From VRUE01 sp035693025 (lineage in GTDB: Bacteria; Actinomycetota; Thermoleophilia; Solirubrobacterales; 70-9): 13,967 nt of DNA. The number at the start of each line of letters is the position of its first letter. The stretch's first letter is position 1. Shown here piece after piece: positions 11,859 to 13,967 of the stretch. The translations under genes were made by a program, and so were the position numbers. The notes under the pieces are model-generated. The model was not told the origin of the DNA. It saw only the letters and a program-made list of their open reading frames with translations, and did no database searches. Location of the stretch: assembly GCA_035693025.1 (NCBI GenBank), contig DASSHI010000031.1, positions 1 through 13,967 of the forward strand. The letters run 5' to 3'.

Positions 11859-11903
11859 CGCCGTAGAGCTTTTGGCCGGATAGCGGTTCAAAGCTCTACG
11901 GCG
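11859..11903. repeat. Perfect 14-bp inverted repeat with 17-nt loop
   Basis: CGCCGTAGAGCTTT in minus-strand sense (11903-11890) pairs perfectly with AAAGCTCTACGGCG (11872-11859). The loop contains GAACCGC (11889-11883), which can pair with GCGGTTC (11861-11855) overlapping the far arm, so two mutually exclusive folds exist. It lies upstream of the NHL promoter and downstream of cysC. No protein-coding role fits. Confidence 0.75.
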
Positions 11904-11921
11904 CTTGGCGCTGCGGCACCT

Positions 11922-12014
11922 GCCGGCGGGTGGCGCGGATTTGGGGGACCACCCCGAGGACGCTTTAGCGACCGCAGGGGTGGTGGTTCCAAATCCGCGA
12001 CAGGACCCGCCGGC
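11922..12014. repeat. Large interrupted inverted repeat (10 + 11 + 8 bp) downstream of cysC
   Basis: Three nested perfect stems form one long hairpin: GCCGGCGGGT (11922-11931) with ACCCGCCGGC (12005-12014); CGCGGATTTGG (11934-11944) with CCAAATCCGCG (11989-11999); and ACCACCCC (11948-11955) with GGGGTGGT (11977-11984). The 21-nt tip contains a small CGCT-TT-AGCG hairpin. It begins 9 nt after the cysC stop on the minus strand, so it may terminate or protect the cysH-sat-cysC mRNA. It may also be a mobile or dispersed palindromic element. There is no U-tract on either side. Confidence 0.75.
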
Positions 12015-12023
12015 CCGGAACGC

Positions 12024-12578
12024 CTAAGCCGTGACCGGCGAGGCCGGGATCAGGTCCCGCGACTCGAGGTACTCGATCAGCTTCTGCGCCGACTCCTCGG
12101 CCGTTTCGCCTTCGGTGTCGCAGACGACCTCGGGGTTGTCCGGCGCCTCGTAGGGATCGGACACGCCGGTGAATTCCTTGATCTCGCCGGCGAAGGCTTT
12201 GGCGTAGAGCCCCTTGACGTCGCGCTCGGCGCAGGTGTCGACCGAGGCCTTGACGAAGACCTCGATGAAGCGGTCGCCCATCAGGTCGCGCGCCTCGGAG
12301 CGGATCTCCGCGTAGGGGGAGATCGCCGCGGTGATCACCGGCACGCCGTTGCGGCTGAGCAGGTCGGCGACGAAGGCGATGCGGCGGATGTTGGTGTCGC
12401 GGTCCTCTTTGGAGAAGCCGAGGCCCTTGGAGAGGTTTTCGCGCACGACGTCGCCGTCGAGGATCTCCAGCTTCGAGCCGCGCTCGCGCAGGTGGCCCTC
12501 CAGCAGCCTGGAGATGGTCGTCTTGCCTGCGCCGGAGAGCCCGGTGAACCAGAGGGTGAAGCCCTTCTCATCAGCCAT
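12024..12578 (-). CDS. cysC: Adenylylsulfate (APS) kinase
   Basis: The 184-residue protein phosphorylates APS at the 3' position with ATP to give PAPS. It shows the P-loop GLSGAGKTT (13-21), LDGDVVRENLS (40-50), the ISPYAEIRSEAR segment with S87, DVKGLYAKA and the mobile lid FTGVSDPYEAPDNPE (137-151). Its length is typical for a stand-alone CysC. ATG at 12578 is used, 7 nt after the sat stop; AAGGAGG lies inside the last codons of sat, 12 nt before the ATG, a slightly long spacing that still suggests translational coupling. It is the last gene of the cysH-sat-cysC cluster. Since the reductase upstream looks like an APS (not PAPS) reductase, the PAPS made here may feed sulfotransferases. Confidence 0.95.
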   Translation of the reverse strand: MADEKGFTLWFTGLSGAGKTTISRLLEGHLRERGSKLEILDGDVVRENLSKGLGFSKEDRDTNIRRIAFVADLLSRNGVPVITAAISPYAEIRSEARDLMGDRFIEVFVKASVDTCAERDVKGLYAKAFAGEIKEFTGVSDPYEAPDNPEVVCDTEGETAEESAQKLIEYLESRDLIPASPVTA

Positions 12579-12585
12579 CGTTACG

Positions 12586-13662
12586 TCAGTCCTCCTTGTA
12601 AGCGTCGATAAGGATGTCGGCGACCTCGTTGCGCGAGAACTCCTGCGGCGGCCTTTCGCCGTTGCCGAGCATCTCGCGCACCTTGGTGCCGCTGAGGAAC
12701 ACGTGCGCGTCGGAGTCGTGCGGGCAGGTCTTGCCCGAAGCCATTCCCTCGCACTCGTTGCACCAGAAGCTGTGTTCGAAGAACAGCGGTTCGATGCCCA
12801 GTTCGGCGATGTCGATGTCGTCGAAGATCTTCTGGGAGTCGTAGGTGCCGTAGTAGTCGCCGACGCCGGCATGGTCACGGCCGACGATGAAGTGGGTCGC
12901 GCCGTAGTTGCGGCGGACGATCGCGTGCAGGACCGCCTCGCGCGGGCCGGCGTAGTGCATCTTCGCCGGCTTGACGCCCAGCATCACCCGGTCGTTCGGG
13001 TAGTAGTTCTCCATCAGGACCTCGTAGCAGCGCATCCGCACGTCGGCGGGAATGTCACCGGCCTTGGTCTTGCCGATCAGGGGCTGGATGAAGAGCCCGT
13101 CGCAGGTCTCCAGCGCGGCCTTGGTCAGGTACTCGTGGGCGCGGTGGATCGGGTTGCGGGTCTGGAAGGCGACGATCCGCTTCCAGCCGCGGTCGGCGAA
13201 CTCCTGCTTGGTCTCCGCCGCGGTCTTGTAGCGGCGCATGAAGGCAGCCTCGTGGTCGGGCAGGGCGTCGACCTCGATCGGGCCGGCGAGCATCCGGTCG
13301 CCCTCCTCGTAGATCGCGGCCACGCCGGGATGGGCCTCATCGGTGGTCCCGTAGACCTTCTCCGCCTCGCGCTTGGAGTCGCGCTCCCAGATCTCCTCGA
13401 CCTTGAGCCGGCCCAGCGGCTTGCCTTCGTCGCTGGAGAGCGAGATCACGTCGCCGACCTCGCACTCGATGTCGCTGGCCAGAGTGATCGGAATCGGCCA
13501 GTACTGCCCGTCGGCGGTGCGCATGCTCTCGCAGACGCTCTCCCAGTCGGCGGAGCCCTGGAAGCCGGTCAGCGGCGCGAAGCCGCCGTTGCCGATCATC
13601 TCGAAGTCGGCGGTATGGCGCTCGTCAAGTGTCAGTGAAAGCTCAGTCATCGTCTCGCTCAT
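12586..13662 (-). CDS. sat: Sulfate adenylyltransferase (ATP sulfurylase), monofunctional
   Basis: The 358-residue protein makes APS and pyrophosphate from sulfate and ATP. It contains an N-terminal PUA-like region (about 1-145), then the catalytic domain with QTRNPIHRAHE (167-177), the GRDHAGVG loop (261-268) and a C-terminal lid region. A likely zinc site is formed by C301, C304 and C313 with a nearby His, as in homomeric bacterial/archaeal Sat enzymes. It is not the CysDN type and has no fused APS kinase. The N-terminus is somewhat shorter than the family's usual length (about 380 or more). ATG at 13662 is chosen; an AGGTGA lies about 10 nt upstream. A second ATG at 13650 in the same frame is an alternative. 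It lies between cysH and cysC on the same strand, forming a sulfate activation cluster. Confidence 0.95.
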   Translation of the reverse strand: MSETMTELSLTLDERHTADFEMIGNGGFAPLTGFQGSADWESVCESMRTADGQYWPIPITLASDIECEVGDVISLSSDEGKPLGRLKVEEIWERDSKREAEKVYGTTDEAHPGVAAIYEEGDRMLAGPIEVDALPDHEAAFMRRYKTAAETKQEFADRGWKRIVAFQTRNPIHRAHEYLTKAALETCDGLFIQPLIGKTKAGDIPADVRMRCYEVLMENYYPNDRVMLGVKPAKMHYAGPREAVLHAIVRRNYGATHFIVGRDHAGVGDYYGTYDSQKIFDDIDIAELGIEPLFFEHSFWCNECEGMASGKTCPHDSDAHVFLSGTKVREMLGNGERPPQEFSRNEVADILIDAYKED

Positions 13663-13729
13663 CGAAAAAGGTCACCTATCGGTCGGGGGAAGGGAATCAG
13701 GAATTGGAAATCCAGGGCGTGGTGCGGCT

Positions 13730-13759
13730 AGCGGGTCGTGTCCATCGAGTCGACCCGCT
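13730..13759 (-). repeat. Intercistronic hairpin between cysH and sat
   Basis: Directly after the cysH stop codon, AGCGGGTCG (13759-13751 in minus sense) pairs perfectly with CGACCCGCT (13738-13730) across a 12-nt loop; the stem's first base is the last base of the TGA. About 67 nt of lower-GC sequence follow before sat, without a clear promoter. It may stabilise the cysH message, act as a partial terminator, or tune sat relative to cysH. Confidence 0.5.
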
Positions 13760-13967
13760 CAGTTGATCCCGCACTCGGTCTTGGAGAGCCCTGCCCAGCG
13801 GCCGTCGCGGGGGGAGCCCCCGGGTCCAACCGGCTTGGTGCAGTAGGTGCACCCGATCGACGGGTAGCCCTGGTCGTGAAGTGGGTTGTATGGAAGGTGG
13901 TGCTCACGGATGTAGTTCCAGACATCGCGCTCGGACCAGTCCGCGAGGGGGTTCAACTTCCAGAGGT
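13759..13967 (-). CDS. cysH: Assimilatory APS (phosphoadenylyl/adenylyl-sulfate) reductase, C-terminal part; N-terminus outside window
   Basis: The 68 residues visible end in the catalytic motif KTECGIN and contain KLNPLADWSERDVWNYI, LPYNPLHDQGYPSIG and GCTYCTKPV. These are hallmarks of the CysH family, which reduces activated sulfate to sulfite with thioredoxin; the ECG cysteine forms the S-sulfo intermediate. The C-x-x-C in GCTYC is half of the four-cysteine site for a [4Fe-4S] cluster found in APS-using reductases (as in Mycobacterium CysH) and missing in E. coli PAPS reductase, so APS is the likely substrate; the other half (a CC pair) would lie beyond the window. The open frame continues to the window edge (LWKLNPL), so the gene is cut by the boundary and is not a pseudogene. 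It is the first visible gene of the cysH-sat-cysC cluster. Confidence 0.92.
   Translation of the reverse strand, partial: LWKLNPLADWSERDVWNYIREHHLPYNPLHDQGYPSIGCTYCTKPVGPGGSPRDGRWAGLSKTECGIN

Noticed and set aside
11814..11891. Longer start for the NHL protein (TTG at 11891)
   Set aside because: It would place a 26-residue non-signal stretch before the signal peptide, read through the 14-bp hairpin, and lie upstream of the TAACCT box that sits 7 nt before GTG 11813.

Overview
The window is a very GC-rich bacterial chromosome segment. Its housekeeping genes end codons mostly in G or C, several starts are leaderless, and the family content (IdeR/MntR-type regulator, actinobacterial-style fused biotin carboxylase/BCCP, cysH-sat-cysC with an Fe-S APS reductase, secreted NHL protein with a basic C-terminal beta domain) points to a high-GC actinobacterium. 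A member of Thermoleophilia (Solirubrobacterales-like) is my best inference; no rRNA or tRNA is present to confirm it.

Layout. 1-417 (minus): N-terminal part of an FTR1/EfeU-type iron permease, running off the left edge. 468-1181 (plus): divergent DtxR/MntR-family metalloregulator, separated from the permease by a 28-bp inverted repeat that overlaps the permease -10 box. 1210-2313 (minus): PLP aminotransferase. 2335-4373 (minus): sucCD, succinyl-CoA ligase. 4427-5110 (plus): HAD hydrolase, divergent from sucC. 5204-7099 (plus): secreted type I sulfatase with a CCPSR formylglycine motif. 7121-8878 (minus): biotin carboxylase/BCCP fusion. 8948-9328 (minus) and 9400-9744 (plus): a divergent pair made of a thiol-type MerR regulator and a small Cys-containing protein, with a MerR-style operator/promoter between them. 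9758-10567 (plus): PHP-domain phosphoesterase. 10572-11813 (minus): secreted NHL-propeller protein. 11814-12023: a non-coding island with two large inverted repeats. 12024-13967 (minus): sulfate activation operon cysH (partial)-sat-cysC.

Expression logic visible in the sequence. Six genes have a TANNNT -10 hexamer only 7-10 nt upstream of the start codon and no Shine-Dalgarno, which indicates leaderless or near-leaderless mRNAs (FTR1, aminotransferase, HAD, biotin carboxylase, PHP, NHL). Genes inside operons or behind dedicated regulators (sucD, dtxR-like, the small Cys protein, cysC) instead carry clear Shine-Dalgarno sequences. Two of the three convergent gene pairs end in a short shared hairpin that contains the stop codons of both genes.

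The items most worth follow-up are the MerR/small Cys protein module (8948-9744), the structured non-coding island (11859-12014), the metal-regulated divergent iron-permease locus whose regulator carries a manganese-type ligand set, and the compact overlapping divergent promoters at 4405-4426.
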